Shown: positions 36,370 to 54,144 of the stretch, piece after piece
Position numbering within the stretch: position 1 is the stretch's first letter
Layout: each line of letters opens with the position of its first letter
From: Chimonanthus salicifolius
Taxonomy: Eukaryota; Streptophyta; Magnoliopsida; Laurales; Calycanthaceae
Reading direction: 5' to 3'
DNA: 64,000 bases
NCBI GenBank assembly: GCA_013350335.1
Contig: CM023540.1
Location: forward strand, 27,073,175 to 27,137,174
Position numbers and translations under genes: made by a program
The notes under the pieces: model-generated
Told to the model about the DNA's origin: nothing
Databases searched by the model: none
Seen by the model: only the letters and a program-made list of their open reading frames with translations

Positions 36370-36495
36370 AGTCGAAAAAATGGTATCGATTGATATAATT
36401 CTTTCTCCTTATTTTTTAATTTTTTAATAAAAAACTATCGATATCGATCGATATGATGCGGTTTTAATATCGGCATATCAACCGATATTCGGATC
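36370..36495. repeat. Palindromic ATATCG-type repeat
   Basis: GTATCGATTGATATAAT, a T-rich core, CTATCGATATCGATCGATAT and ATATCGGCATATCAACCGATATTC. It lies only about 400 bp left of the intact element 36899-37163. Confidence 0.5.
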
Positions 36496-36711
36496 CCTTA
36501 GTAAGAGGTTGCAATTTCTAATTCAAATTGTGAATTCAACTCGACTCAATTTAAAAGGAAAAAGTTCTTTAGTGTGGGTAAAGTATTAAAAAAAAAAAAC
36601 AATTTAATCCCACATGACATCATCCAAACAAATCTGAGTTAGGTTAGATAGAAGATTTCTACCCTCTGTGAAAATTATCTAAAGAGCCTACTCTATTGCT
36701 TTCATTTCACA

Positions 36712-36712
36712 G

Positions 36713-36738
<26 letters not shown>
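36712..36738. repeat. (TA)n microsatellite
   Basis: About 13 TA units. Confidence 0.9.
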
Positions 36739-36743
<5 letters not shown>

Positions 36744-36898
36744 ATGAACACCCGTAAATGAATTTGTATGAACTTTATTATAAATTTTGATTCTAAGCCT
36801 TTCAAACTCACCTTCTCATGTAAGTCCAAGTGGAGTCATCAGATATATGAATAATAATGTTGACTTGTAAACTAGTTTGTATGAACTTTAGTACAGAC

Positions 36899-37163
36899 CA
36901 GGGGTTTAAAAGTCGGTATCGGCCGATACGATATGTCGACCGATATATCGTTATCGGCCGATATTTTTCTCTTTCTTCTTTGTTTTTTTAAATATCGGCC
37001 GATATCGGCCGATATTTTGATATCGGGCCGATATAATACGGCCGATATTAAGGCCGATATTGTGAATATCGGCCGATACGATACATATCGGCCGATATTC
37101 ACATTCCCAAAACCGATATATATCGGCCGATACGATACGTATCGGCCGATATTTAAACCCCTG
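36899..37163. mobile_element. hAT-type MITE built of TATCGGCCGATA palindromes
   Basis: 265 bp. Perfect 12-bp terminal inverted repeats CAGGGGTTTAAA / TTTAAACCCCTG and an exact 8-bp target duplication GTACAGAC (36891-36898 and 37164-37171), which is the hAT signature. The interior contains eight copies of the palindrome ATCGGCCGAT, interspersed with GATACGATA and truncated units such as GGGCCGATAT. Open frames across it (repeating IGRY/ISADI) are produced by the repeat and are not genes. Confidence 0.92.
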
Positions 37164-38009
37164 GTACAGACTTTGAATTATGGAGCTTATATTGGATCAA
37201 ATGGATATATTCTTCCCCTCACACCCACTTATCTCCATTAATTGAACATTTATCTAATTTGATACTAATCTGACTTTTAAACTCAGTTGATCTAACCCAA
37301 TAAATTTCTATCATCAGATAAATGTAAAATTTTGAGAGCTTCAGAACATATGACTTCTCTTATTCAATCAAAATGAAATTTTATAGCATCATTTACAGAC
37401 TAAGGAGTTTCAAACCTACCATCCACATGGGCTTAAATTGAACCATCAGGTTGTTTGCACCAAAACGTGTGGTTCATCATGCTCTTAATTTAATTTTTCT
37501 TTTCTCCATTGCATAATTGAATCATTGGTAAAAAAATTAACCTAAGAAATATCCCAAACTTTGTTTGGTCCAATATAATTTCAATTAAAGAAAATGCAAG
37601 GATTTTAGAAAAAAAAAAAATTTCAATAAAAAGCACTTCATATATTAATTTCTACTTTAGAAAAAGTATATATACAATTGTTCGTGACAATAATTTAAAT
37701 GAATCAATTTTTTTTAACGTAAAAAATTATTAATCACAACAATAAGTTTAATTTAATAATTACAAATATTTAATTAATAAAAATATGAATATGAATCAAA
37801 GAAAGTAGAGCTCAGGTGTATAGCGCATGCAACCACTAGTAGCCTAAAACACCTTAAAAAAGATTAGAATTTACCTTAGGATCAGGCCTGCTTTCTTTAT
37901 AATCAGGCCGGATCAGACAGTCCACGAGATAGATCCAGGTCCATTTACGGCCTTAATGGTAGAGTACCATCTCATTTTCCATCATGATAGATGTGTTAGT
38001 ACTTAGTAC

Positions 38010-38335
38010 AATGGTACCTTTACAATTGGGTTGGATCTGAGAGTACGGGTCTGAACCAAACCCACTTTGAAATAGATATGGGTCAATTTTTTAAGCACAT
38101 GTGATGTGCTCAGGCCCAACATTCTGGCTCCGTAAAAGAATCAGCCAGGCTTGGCGTTACATTATTTGCTTAAAGGCCCGACTTATCACTTGACCCAACA
38201 AATTCAGCACACATATGCCAATTTTGGGCCAATTTTTTAGATCATAAGATGGCAAATTTTGGTCCAGACCGGCCCAGCCCACTTTAAACCTTATTGTTTG
38301 GAAATCACAGGGTTGAATTTGGCTAATATTCAACT
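38010..38335. repeat. GGGCC-rich dispersed repeat
   Basis: Words TGGGTCAATT, CAGGCCCAAC, TTTGGGCC and GGCCCAGCCC in AT-rich DNA. Same composition class as 18550-18765 and 44836-45365; borders not resolved. Confidence 0.35.
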
Positions 38336-39464
38336 CCAGTTACAACTTTTTTTTTTTTTTTTATAGCCAAAGTGATGCAGACATCAGATCCATCAAACCC
38401 GACTCGAGCCCGATAAATGATGACCTGGCCCAATTAAATCGGGTTGACAAGTTTGTTCTCCAAATTGATGATCAGACCGATGGCGGGAAGAGAGGCTTAT
38501 TTTGAATGCCATGTCAACGCACTTACGGCCCCCACTCAAAATCACATCAGCTGCCACTTCAGTGTGTGGTCCCCACCTCTTATTTCAAAATAAATAAATG
38601 AAAAATAAAGTATCAATGATCGTTGGCCTAAGAACCAAAATCAACAAGCTTGTAACGGAAGGTTCCTTTGGCATGAATTGTTGATTTTAGGAGCAGCTAA
38701 AGACCCATTATTGTGATTGTTTAAACTTTAAACAGCTAAGTGAGTGGAGGATAGAAAATTCGGTCCAACCGATATTTCGGCCGAGACACAGACTAGGCCA
38801 AATCTAGACCTGGATTATTGGATGATTTTCAGGATAAGAAAAAAAAAATAGCTGCCATTCAAAGGCCAAATCGAGAATCAAGAAGAAAGAAGGAGAGGAC
38901 CTGCTGTTAGGAATCTGAAAGAAGCCGTGTGCAGCATCAAGTGTTGAAGTGAAGATTGGAAACTCACGCTGTGCAAGATTTGGAGGAGAAAAAGAAATAG
39001 AGAATTTACCCAAAAATCAGACATGAAGAAATCCAGCCAAATTTGGTGTTTATTTATTTTATTTTTATATAAATAAGGCCCTATAAATTAATATATTGGC
39101 CAAGGTTTAAGACCGACTTTGATTTACTTTGAAAAATTAGAAAAGCAGGAGCTTTCTTTTTCTCCATCTCTTTAGAAAGATGAGTTGATGCATTTTAAAT
39201 TTAATTTGTGTTGACTTGATTTTAATTAGGTTATTTGGAATTAATTTGCATTTTGAATTATAATTTTAATTAGTGCATTTTTTAATCTTTTAATTAAAAT
39301 TGGATTCTAAATCCAAGTTAAATCTTAAGAAGATTATTAAGTTCAAACTGTATTGGAATCTGAGAACATTGGATTTTTTCACTGAAATTCGTGATTTGAC
39401 GCTTAAAACCTCATATCTATATTTTCAATTGCAATTTGGTCTGAATCACCAAACCTCTTAAAGT

Positions 39465-39612
39465 ATTCGACTAGTCTTCAAGATATGCACAAATCTCCTT
39501 ACCCATACACATGGATAATTTTATAGAGAACGATTCTTTAGGATAGACTGAGAGTCGAACTCATGACTCCTACTTCCTTCTACCGATCATCCAATCCTTT
39601 TGGATTAACTCA
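39465..39612 (-). mobile_element. tRNA-derived SINE (second family)
   Basis: The complement has GGATGATCGGTAGAAGGAAG, GTCATGAGTTCGACTCTCAG (B box) and ATTATCCATGTGTATGGGTA, the same order as 24097-24245. Confidence 0.6.
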
Positions 39613-40034
39613 ACTTAAAGATTATTTGGTGGATTGCAAATTTCAATCAATGGTGAGTCAATTGCATTTTTGAATTGTAAACCTTAAAAAATAAAACCCA
39701 CAGTTTGAAATAATTCACACACCAATAACATGTGCGCCCCCATTTGTGAAGGTCCCATCAATTTGCTTTTGAATTCACCACTATTTACTTATTTGTGAAG
39801 GTTCCGTCAATTTACTTTTGAATTCACCACTATTTAGTTTGAAAATTTGAAATTCAGGTTGACTTGTAACAACTTTTTTTTAAAAAAGACCTCGTTTTAA
39901 TAATAGTCCTTTCTGATGGTATATAAAAAGTATTTTATAATAAAAAATATTTGATAACTCTGAATCTTTTAGGGATTAAAATTTCATTCTATATATTTGT
40001 CGGGCAATAGATTAAAAGGATATATATATATTAG

Positions 40035-40205
40035 ACACCCTACTTTTTTTTTTTGTTACTAGACACGTTTTTTTGAAATTTAGGGTGAAATTATCATTTG
40101 CCTTTCCGATGTGCATGCAGACAATAAAAGATTTTTTAAAATAAAAAATGTAAAATGATTATTTTATCCTAAATTTAAAAAAAGAGTGTCACCTAGCAAA
40201 AATTG
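40035..40205. repeat. Imperfect inverted repeat
   Basis: ACACGTTTTTTTGAAATTTAGGG plus the adjacent AAATTATCATTT is answered by TGATTATTTTATCCTAAATTT and AAAAGAGTGTC about 100 bp later. MITE-like, borders unclear. Confidence 0.4.
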
Positions 40206-41696
40206 GATTCTATATATTTGTCGGTAGTCAAGATTAGAGAGACACCCTTATTTCAAAAAGTCAAGATTATAGAAAAATAAGTGATTTTAAACTATAGGAG
40301 GTAATATATATAAGTAGATCTCCATCTCTTTACGTCTAAAATTTTAATTAAAAAAACTCTCTAATCTTGACTTTTTCAACTTTATCAATAACCAATCTAT
40401 TTCTAGAAAAGGTTGATATCTATACGCAATGGTCTTTCATTCGTTACTTGATTTATGCAGAAATTGAAATGAAACGTAGGCTAAGACTCATTCTCTAATC
40501 CAGTGTTTTGGTTTGACATTTCATCCTTTTTGCCTTTTCCATCTATTTTTCCTCTACTTCCTCAGGTGACGTCTGAGTCTTTCTGTCTCCCTCCCTTTCC
40601 ACCTCTGAAGATTCTACCATTTTTTCCTTTTTTATTTTCCCATTTTGTGACAGGGTTGAATGATGCAGGAATTAAGCCCAATAAACTTGTCGAGAGCTCG
40701 ATGGAAAACGAGCTGCCCTAATTAGAAGGAATTGATGAGTTCGCTCTCCAAAATTATTATTGAATCGATCGAGGAAAGTGAGGCTCACCTATGCAACCCA
40801 TTAAAGTCCACTTCTACATTGAAATCATGTACGGAAACAGTGGAAGAAAATAAGATGATTACGGAGAAGGGGGCCCCACGGTCTCTCTGATTGCAAAATC
40901 AAGTCACCCACGTTGCTGGGTGATTGCAGTAGCCGTCAAGTCAAAAGAAGAAAAAGATGAAGAAAGGTGGAAGGTGGAAGCGCCTGAGAATCGACCAACA
41001 AAAGTGAAATGGGCAGTTGATATGGGACATTGTTTCAACTGTTTATTTTATTTTAAATTGGATGATTAGAAATTTTTAAGGAAATTATTTCTTTTGACTT
41101 TAAAAATTACGAAGGTCACAAGTCCAAATGATGGGGGCATCCCTTAAGGAAAGGAGAGAAAAGACAACATTGTCTTTGATTGCCGTAAGTCTAAAATAAA
41201 ATCCGTCAATGAAAGCTATTTGCCTGTAAATTTAGTGTCTGTGACCTTCACCAATGGACTTAGAGTTTAATGGACTCCACTTCGAAAATGGTTAATTCTT
41301 GTGAAGCATATAGAGGTGCCATTTGGGAAAAAATTAGCTAAGTTAGATAGAATCTGTTTGGTAAAAACATAACAGTATTGGTGTCGAATTTTGATGAAAT
41401 TTAAACTATTTGAAAAGTTTACTCAAAGACCTTTTCAAAAAGTTTAAGTTTAGCCAATTTTGAGTTACAATATTTTTTTTTATCAACCGTTGTCAAAAGA
41501 ACTATGTACGTGTATAGTGCTTCAACCATTAGATTGAATTTTTATACTTAGATGGCTCATATTTGATCTAGTTTGAGTGGATAGTGTGGATTGAATGGAA
41601 GTTACTTCCCTCAAGTAACTACAACTCTCTCTCTTTTCCAATGTCGTTTTCTACTCATCTCAAATGTGAACAAACACTTGGGTGCATGAAGACATT

Positions 41697-41902
41697 GGCT
41701 GCGTTTGGATGAAGGATAATTTTACAGGGGTCACCTCTTAAGCTTGGGGTCACCCTTGAATACTCTAAGTTTCAATGGGTATTCAAAAAAGGTGATGAGA
41801 GAGATGCTTTTTTGAATTTTTGCCTTCACTTAGAATAATTTTTAGATTACCAAACAAGGATAACCCCCGAGTCACCCCGCTTACCCCCATCTAAATGCAG
41901 TC
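41697..41902. mobile_element. Small TIR element
   Basis: Left GGCTGCGTTTGGATG and right CATCTAAATGCAGTC are 15-bp near-perfect inverted repeats, flanked by ATT on both sides. Interior has GGGGTCACC repeats in both orientations. Superfamily uncertain. Confidence 0.6.
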
Positions 41903-42680
41903 ATTGAATTTGAGTGTCTTAGGGTTTGGCATGTCTTATGGGGACTAGTTGTAATTTTATTATTTTAATTTCCTTTCTTTCTCTGATTTGTTCTCATGTA
42001 ACCCATGGTCAGATAAACTACATGTTCAATTAGGTTTTTTATTGTTATTCCCACGCCAATGAGGGTGCTTTAGAGTAGGTTAGGGCGTGGCTTAATGGTT
42101 GATTAAGTCTATTTGGAAAACTATAAAAGTGTGTGTTGTGGCTGATTGGGACGAAGCTTTGGTACTCGAGTTTACATATCAGTTTGAAGCTCAAGTTCAA
42201 GCCTTTGTTTGGAGTCAAGTGTAGTTTCTATTTTCTCAAGTTAAGTTCTATGTTTGACTAGTTTAATTTGTTTGGATCCAATTTTATCAGGTTGTTTAAT
42301 TTAATTAGATTTTGATATTCATTTGGTTCTGTCCAATTCTAAATTAGACTACGTCACTAAACGTGTCCGTATTGTTGGTTTTATTAATCTAAAGTAGACT
42401 AAGATATCTTTGTCAACAACAATTAAATGGTGCAGTGGTGGCACCTCATCCACCATACACAATCACTTGCGGTCAAAATATCAAAATAGACTATTGATGT
42501 AACAATTATCACAAAACTTAATGTCACTTAATTTTTTATTAGATTTAGCAAATGCTTCTACTTAAAATTTTGGGTGTTCTCGCTCATGATAATATAATAA
42601 ATTTCAATAAATTTCCATAAAATTATTCAATCATTCAAAATGAGATCTATTAAATCGTTATATACCTTATTATAAAAATA

Positions 42681-42874
42681 CTATTCCCTCTGTCCCAAAT
42701 TAGTTGTCCTATATGAATTTTAGAATTGTCTTAAAATAGTTGTCTTATTTATATTTGACTAGTATAAAATGTATTGAAAATGGATGAGGTTACATGGAAT
42801 ACCAGCCTTATATAGAGAGTTCATTAAAAAATATAAATATTTCAAATGAGACAATTAAAATGGGACGGAAAGAG
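42681..42874. mobile_element. Stowaway-like MITE
   Basis: Left CTATTCCCTCTGTCCC and right GGGACGGAAAGAG inverted, flanked by TA; 194 bp, close in size and ends to 35466-35655. Confidence 0.75.
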
Positions 42875-43722
42875 TATTATTTTTATTTTTTAAAAAAAGA
42901 AATTAAAACTCTACACGACGAAAATCATATTTTTGTCTATCATAGGCAATTTAGCTATGAAAACCATTTTTTATTAAATTCAAATATAAATATAATATTT
43001 TTTGAAACATAAATTCAAGTTGGCTTCTAATCTTAACGATCTTCTGCTGTTATAATCTTGAATTTAAATGAATTTATTGAGTTCAACTGTACAAAGAACA
43101 AACCTCGTATACAATTGTATTCACGAAACAGCTGCACTGAAGTGACATATTTAAAATTATAAATAGCTATAATCTTGTTTTGAATTGTATGACTCCTAGT
43201 GTGATAATGGGAAGAGATCCAATGACTTTTTTAAATTGGAGAAATAATTATCTATTAATAAAATATAAAAATAAAAAAGAATTAATTAAACTTTACCAAA
43301 TATAAATAATCACTTAATCTAAATTACATATGGTGAAAAGTACTAAGTATTTTGATATGTCATTTTAGATAGTGAGTTCTATTCGATAATCATAAAATTA
43401 TATAGATAAATAGATTATTATGAAAGCTATCATATTGTAAAAATGAAATTTATTGAATTATGTTAACTCTTGATTTTTTAAAATAAAATACTATTAATAT
43501 ATAAATATATTTAATTTTTTTAAAGTAAAAAAAACATTTTTATCATAAACTAAATTCCATGTAGGGCTAGACATGTCTAAATAGATAATTTTTTAACAAT
43601 GGACCTATATAAAATTTAGATAAGTTTGTGGATTAATACGTAGCTACATACCATCCAATAACGACATAATTGAGTATGTGGCAAACGCGCATGGCAATCG
43701 AGACCGAAACAATAACACGGCA

Positions 43723-43750
43723 TTGACTGACCTCTTGATTACCAGTTGAC
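43723..43750 (+). promoter_or_regulatory. Two W-box cores upstream of the kinase gene
   Basis: TTGACT at 43723 and TTGACC at 43746, about 175-200 bp before the start codon at 43922, with a TATA-like TTTATATT near 43759. W boxes bind WRKY factors and are frequent in promoters of stress-induced receptor-like kinases; function here is inferred. Confidence 0.4.
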
Positions 43751-43921
43751 CTAAGCCTTTTTATATTTTCACGACGGAAAGCGAATAAAAATTTATAAAT
43801 TCAACCTCGCAACCTGCCGTTCCACGATTCTTTCCGTCTCCCTGCTCCTTTCCTTCTCGGTGTTTCTTTCTGTTTCCGGCGGCCGATGAGACTGAACGGC
43901 TAGAATTGGGCGATGTGAGTG

Positions 43922-49912
<5,991 letters not shown>

Positions 49913-49920
<8 letters not shown>

Positions 49921-50015
49921 TCTCTTTATTTTTTATCTACAGAAAGGTAGATAATTTTTTTATTTTTTTATCTACAGAAAGGTAGATAATCTCTTCATTT
50001 TTTATCTATAGAAAG
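49913..50015 (+). repeat. Three tandem hairpin units over the kinase stop codon
   Basis: A 34-35 bp unit, GTAGATAA - T-rich loop - TTATCTAC - AGAAAG, starts at 49913, 49947 and 49982. Each unit is an 8-bp inverted repeat. The TAA stop (49918-49920) is inside the first arm. Confidence 0.85.
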
Positions 50016-50234
50016 CCTGTTATACCTCTGTGCTTTCTTCTGATGATTATAATTGTAATCTGTCTATATTTGATTATGAGTTCTGTATTAGTTGAAGACA
50101 TGTATAGATAAAATGTTGAAACTGATGGTTCAGTGCATTTGGGTACTCCCGTTTTGGGAGCAGAGAATTTTCTCCTGATTTCTGTGATTCTTGGAAAGTG
50201 GTGATTCTTAGAATTTTTGTAATTAGGAATTCTC

Positions 50235-50362
50235 TCTTCCATAGATGTAAATATCGGCCGATATGATATGTATCATATTGAGCCCACCATATCTCGCCGA
50301 TATCTCGGCCAAGACATCGCGCAAAATATAGGTAAATATCGGCTGATATATCGCCAAATATC
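50235..50362. repeat. Palindromic ATATCGGCCGATAT repeat fragment
   Basis: AATATCGGCCGATATGATAT, ATCTCGCCGATATCTCGGCC and AATATCGGCTGATATATCGCC. It abuts the left boundary of the segmental duplication. Confidence 0.55.
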
Positions 50363-50701
50363 TCTGTCATGTTCTCCGACTCTCCTTCAGTGGCCCAGTT
50401 GGCTGGTTTCATAGGAGTTCACCATCACTATGTGATTCCTTGTCATTTCCTGGGCTTCTGGCTCAGCCCAATTCCCATGGTGAACCGTGAATGGCAGACT
50501 GGTTTGAAGGTATAGTAGATAATCTGTAGGGAAGCCAATTGGCTGACTCTCTTGCTAAAGGGCTGTGGGTGTGGGTGACTGCCTTTTCTCTTCTGCATGA
50601 TTGATTAAGAATTTTCGGGGCTCTCTTTGGCTGTTGGGCCTTGTTATATCATATTTTAATCCTTCCTTGGTAATAAAATCAATCATTATTAAATAAAAAA
50701 A
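50363..50701 (+). mobile_element. LINE-like 3' remnant (duplication copy A)
   Basis: Contains GCTGACTCTCTTGCTAAAG (ADSLAK, as in the RNase H region of plant LINEs: REAN-LADSLAK, here frameshifted) and a 3' end TCAATCATTATTAAATAAAAAAA. The same segment, less deleted, is at 61078-61799. Identification as LINE rests on the ADSLAK block and the A-rich end. Confidence 0.5.
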
Positions 50702-50892
50702 CATGTACCCAATCTAATCTTAGCCCTCAAAGACTCCGTCTGTACACTTCTTCCCTTCAAAAATCTTTGCATTCCTCTTGAACAGACCACCATTACACCC
50801 TTATACACCTTCCCAATAGAAGACTCTAAAACCCATCATCAAGAAGAAATGCACCCACTATTCATAGTCAAAACTGCATCCGATCGACCTTC

Positions 50893-51085
50893 TCTGTGGA
50901 TTTTTTTTATCTTTTTTTCTCAATAGTGGAAATTCGCCGGCCTTAGTTTGTGGTGATTATAAGTAAAACTCTTGATCTATGATACCACTCAAAAGCACCA
51001 TGGATCAAGTTAGGCGCCCGGTTTGAAAGTTAGACCTCTCACAAAAGATGAGAATATTCAACCACTCGAACAATTAAAACAATGA
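50893..51085 (-). mobile_element. tRNA-derived SINE (Ser-like head)
   Basis: The complement starts GTTCGAGTGGTTGAATATTC and has TTTGTGGTGATTAT-related sequence and a poly(A) tail (T-runs 50909-50930). Family of 34325-34497. Lies in copy A of the duplication and is largely absent from copy B. Confidence 0.6.
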
Positions 51086-52142
51086 ATTTACTTCATATAC
51101 AAGACTTGGAGATGATTTTATGCGTCCTTGAAATTAATATCACCTTCAATGTGAAATGGGAATACCGTATATCCAAAATAAATAAATGATAGATCTGTTC
51201 CTTCATTGCACCACAATGTTATATAAAACTGAAAATTAATGAAAGAATAATTTTAGACTACTCAAAAGCATTAGAGATGTCCAGAAAAAAAATATCCAAT
51301 TGCTATTTACAAATCTGTTTATGCTTTCAGTGATTGTAAATATTGAATAGAACCATTGTCTAGAGAGGGCAGCATATATTTTCCTACTATATGCATACCA
51401 ATGAATCTTTGAGGTCATCAAGATTGCTATCCCTAGATGTGCAAACACCGACAGTGGTAAGGGGACTTCCTGTGAAGAGAATCTTTTATCAAACAAACCA
51501 TAGTGACCTGCAACTGGGCCATACATCACCCTGAATGTCATTCAATGATTAGTTGAATCATTTTTATCAACAGAAGATTTTTTTTAAGCATATTTATAAC
51601 ATAAGATAATTGTCTTGAAATTAAAAAAAAAAAACATATATTTTCAATTTGAAGAAAAACATGCAAAAATTTGAAGCACAAAGATAGACATTATGGTAAT
51701 TTGACATTTTGCTTTTGCTTGACAGGGTTGATGTGCCCTGTAAACTGAATGAACAATTTGCATGGAAACTGGAGCTGCTCACATGTTAAAATGTCACAAA
51801 CTGTTGTGAAAATGGACATCTTCCATGAGTATGTGATCAGTACAAGTTGATGTGAATATCAGCACAAGGGAAGAAAAGCATAATAGCAACTCATACTTTC
51901 AAAAAGGAATATCTCAACTTAGTCATCAATTTATTTCCTTGCACCATGGTTAAACAGCCAATACGGTTTGTCGTTCAGAGTGCCTCCAGATTCCTGAGCA
52001 GATAAGTGACACCACTTCCAGCATCACATCCCATGAGGCATCTCACATAAGTGGTCGAGAACACTAGCTTGTTAATCTCCTCATTTGAATTACAAAACTT
52101 TTGCATGGTCGCCTCAGCCCCATCGACGTCCGCGACCCTCCT

Positions 52143-54144
52143 CTACCTTCCGTCCCTCTTTGCCTTTTGCTTCTCTTTCTCATCCTTCACTCCTCGATGT
52201 TTATAGCTTTTGAAGGTCACAACTCTATCAGCAGCCATCTGCCTGACCTTTTCCATAATCTCGGCAGCAATCTGCCAGTTATACAGTTTCTTCAAACCTC
52301 GCATGAGCTTGGCAAAAGTATCAGGCTGTGGCATGAGACCACTGTCAAGCATATCCAAACAGTATGAGCTTGCTTCCTTAACATGCCCATTTGAGAACAA
52401 TGCATGAATCCAAATTGTCCATGCAAATACATTCAACTGACATCCCTTGTTCACAATGGTAGCCCAAACTTCCTTTGCCATTTCAAGTTTATTGTCTCTC
52501 AACAGTGCATTCATCATCTCTTTCAGTGTTCCATATTGTGGTGCAGAAAATAGACCGCATTCAACCATCTCTTTGAAATATTTGCGAGCATCAACTAAAG
52601 ACCCTTGTGAAAGAAAACCATGTATCATGACTGTGAAAGTGTCAAGTCCTGGACTCAATCCACTTGCTTCCATATCGTTCCAAGCAGTTACAGCTTCTTT
52701 CAGTTCCCCTAACCTGCTGGTCAACCGAATTACTGTATTGTAGATGTTCAGATCAGGAACACATCCAGCATCAGACATTCGACTCACAAGCTCCAGACAC
52801 TCCTCCAACTGATCTTTTTTCTCGTGTGCTGCCATTATGTGGAAATATGTTGTCTGATTTGGATCACACCCTCTCTGAATCATGCTATCCAAAAGGCTCG
52901 TAGCCTTTCTCAATCTTCCCCAACTTGCAGAAACCACTGATCAATGTTGTATATGTCACAACATCTGCTGCACACCCATTTCTACACATATCAATAAAAA
53001 CCCGCATTGCTTCTTCCATTCTCTTCTTTCCACAGAGTGCCTGAATCAAGGTGGTGTATGATGTAGCATTTGGATCACAACCTTTCCGCTTCATCTCACG
53101 TAAAAGATCAAAAGCGTCCTCCATTTTCCCAGCAATTGCATACCCATTCAAGAGATTATTGTAAACGACGATATCAGGTTCAAATCCATCCTTTCTCATC
53201 TGTACCAACACAAATTTTGCCTCAATCAGCTTCCCAACCTTACACCAACCGTACAGTAGTGATGTAAAATGCTTCAAATTTGGTGGAAATTGAACCCGCA
53301 TATCCTCAAAAAGCAATGCAGCTTCCTTGACACTTCCATTCTTACAAAGAGCATCCAACAAACACCCAAATACATGTTCATCAGGTTTGCAACCAAATTT
53401 AGGCATCTCATCCAAAACAGCGATTGCCTTCTTGACCATTCTTGCTGAAGCAAATCTTCGCATCAAAATGATGAAAACGTCGACTGTGATGAGTTCTGGG
53501 TTCTCTCTTCGCATCTCATCAATAAGAGCCCAAACTGCACCGAATTGACGCATTTTTCCCAGCATCTTTTTCATTGATTTGTAGACGTCATAGCTGTGTC
53601 TGTATCCAGGCTGTTTCGCTGCCCATGAGAAGAACCTGAATCCTAGATTTCCAGCATCACCACAACGATTCAAAATGCGTTCAACTAGACCTGATGAAAT
53701 GGGTATGCCTGATTGCTGCAAGGCAAGCTCAAGTTTTGGAGTTCTAGAATGGAACTTTCTTAGAATTCGATATATCTTTTCAACGTCAGCAGAGAATTCT
53801 AAGTGATTTGCATGATGGGAACTGTGATGATTGGGTGAGTCGTTAAATCCATTGGCGAACTCAAACTTCTGTCTAGAAAATGTTTTCAGCTTTGAATTTT
53901 CTTCTTCATTGCCTTCTAGTGTATTGTTTTCTGGTGAGGTTACAATTGGAGATTGTTGATTTTTGTGGTAAGAGATGGGTTTTTGAGACATTGAGGAAGA
54001 TTGAAAGTGGTAAGTAGAGAAATGAGAGGAGAGTTTTACTAGGATTAAATTAGCTTTTTTGTTAGTGTTTTTGTGGGGTGAGATTGCAAATGGGTTTTGA
54101 TGATTTTTAGGGTGAAAGATTGATCTTTTGGCAATTGCATCCAT
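52143..54144 (-). pseudogene. P-class pentatricopeptide repeat gene, frameshifted copy
   Basis: Organelle RNA-binding PPR protein resembling the At5g65820/At3g49730 group. It starts at 54144 with a Ser/basic-rich leader (MDAIAKRSIFHPKN, likely mitochondrial targeting) and reads to TTLISGFCKLGKIEKGYEPFG, where the frame stops near 52872; coding continues in another frame from LLDSMIQRGCDPN. One extra base within about 52891-52897 explains this (2002 nt = 3n+1). Around twelve P-type PPR motifs are visible, for example DIVVYNNLLNGYAIAGKMED and DVVTYTTLISGFCKLGK. The end KRDGR-stop is earlier than in copy B, where a TAG here reads AAG and the tail KRRARRRRWGQGNHAKVL follows. The protein is otherwise about 666 residues and intronless. 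Copy B is closer to what I recall of the family. A sequencing error is the alternative for the frameshift, but not for the extra stop. Confidence 0.85.

Larger units (their letters stand above)
33501..43700. other. Gene-free intergenic region with repeats
   Basis: About 10 kb with no supportable gene. It carries SINEs (34325-34497, 34917-35068, 35660-35855, 39465-39612), two Stowaway-like MITEs (35466-35655, 42681-42874), the palindromic hAT-type element (36899-37163), an ATATCG relative (36370-36495), GGGCC-rich repeat (38010-38335), an inverted-repeat patch (40035-40205) and a TIR element (41697-41902). Other parts are AT-rich without visible structure. Confidence 0.65.
50363..52812. repeat. 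Segmental duplication, copy A (visible matching part)
   Basis: Matches 61078-64000 in direct orientation: the LINE-like block, the stretch 51405-51960, and the 3' half of the PPR gene, at roughly 90-97% identity by eye. An unmatched block (about 50925-51405) separates the first two. Copy A continues rightward, but copy B runs off the window. Confidence 0.9.

Noticed and set aside
36872..37241. Open frames on both strands with repeating IGRY/ISADI residues
   Set aside because: They are translations of the TATCGGCCGATA array in a MITE and start or stop at its flanks.
52447..52743. Plus-strand open frames across both PPR copies
   Set aside because: They are antisense shadows of the PPR repeats.
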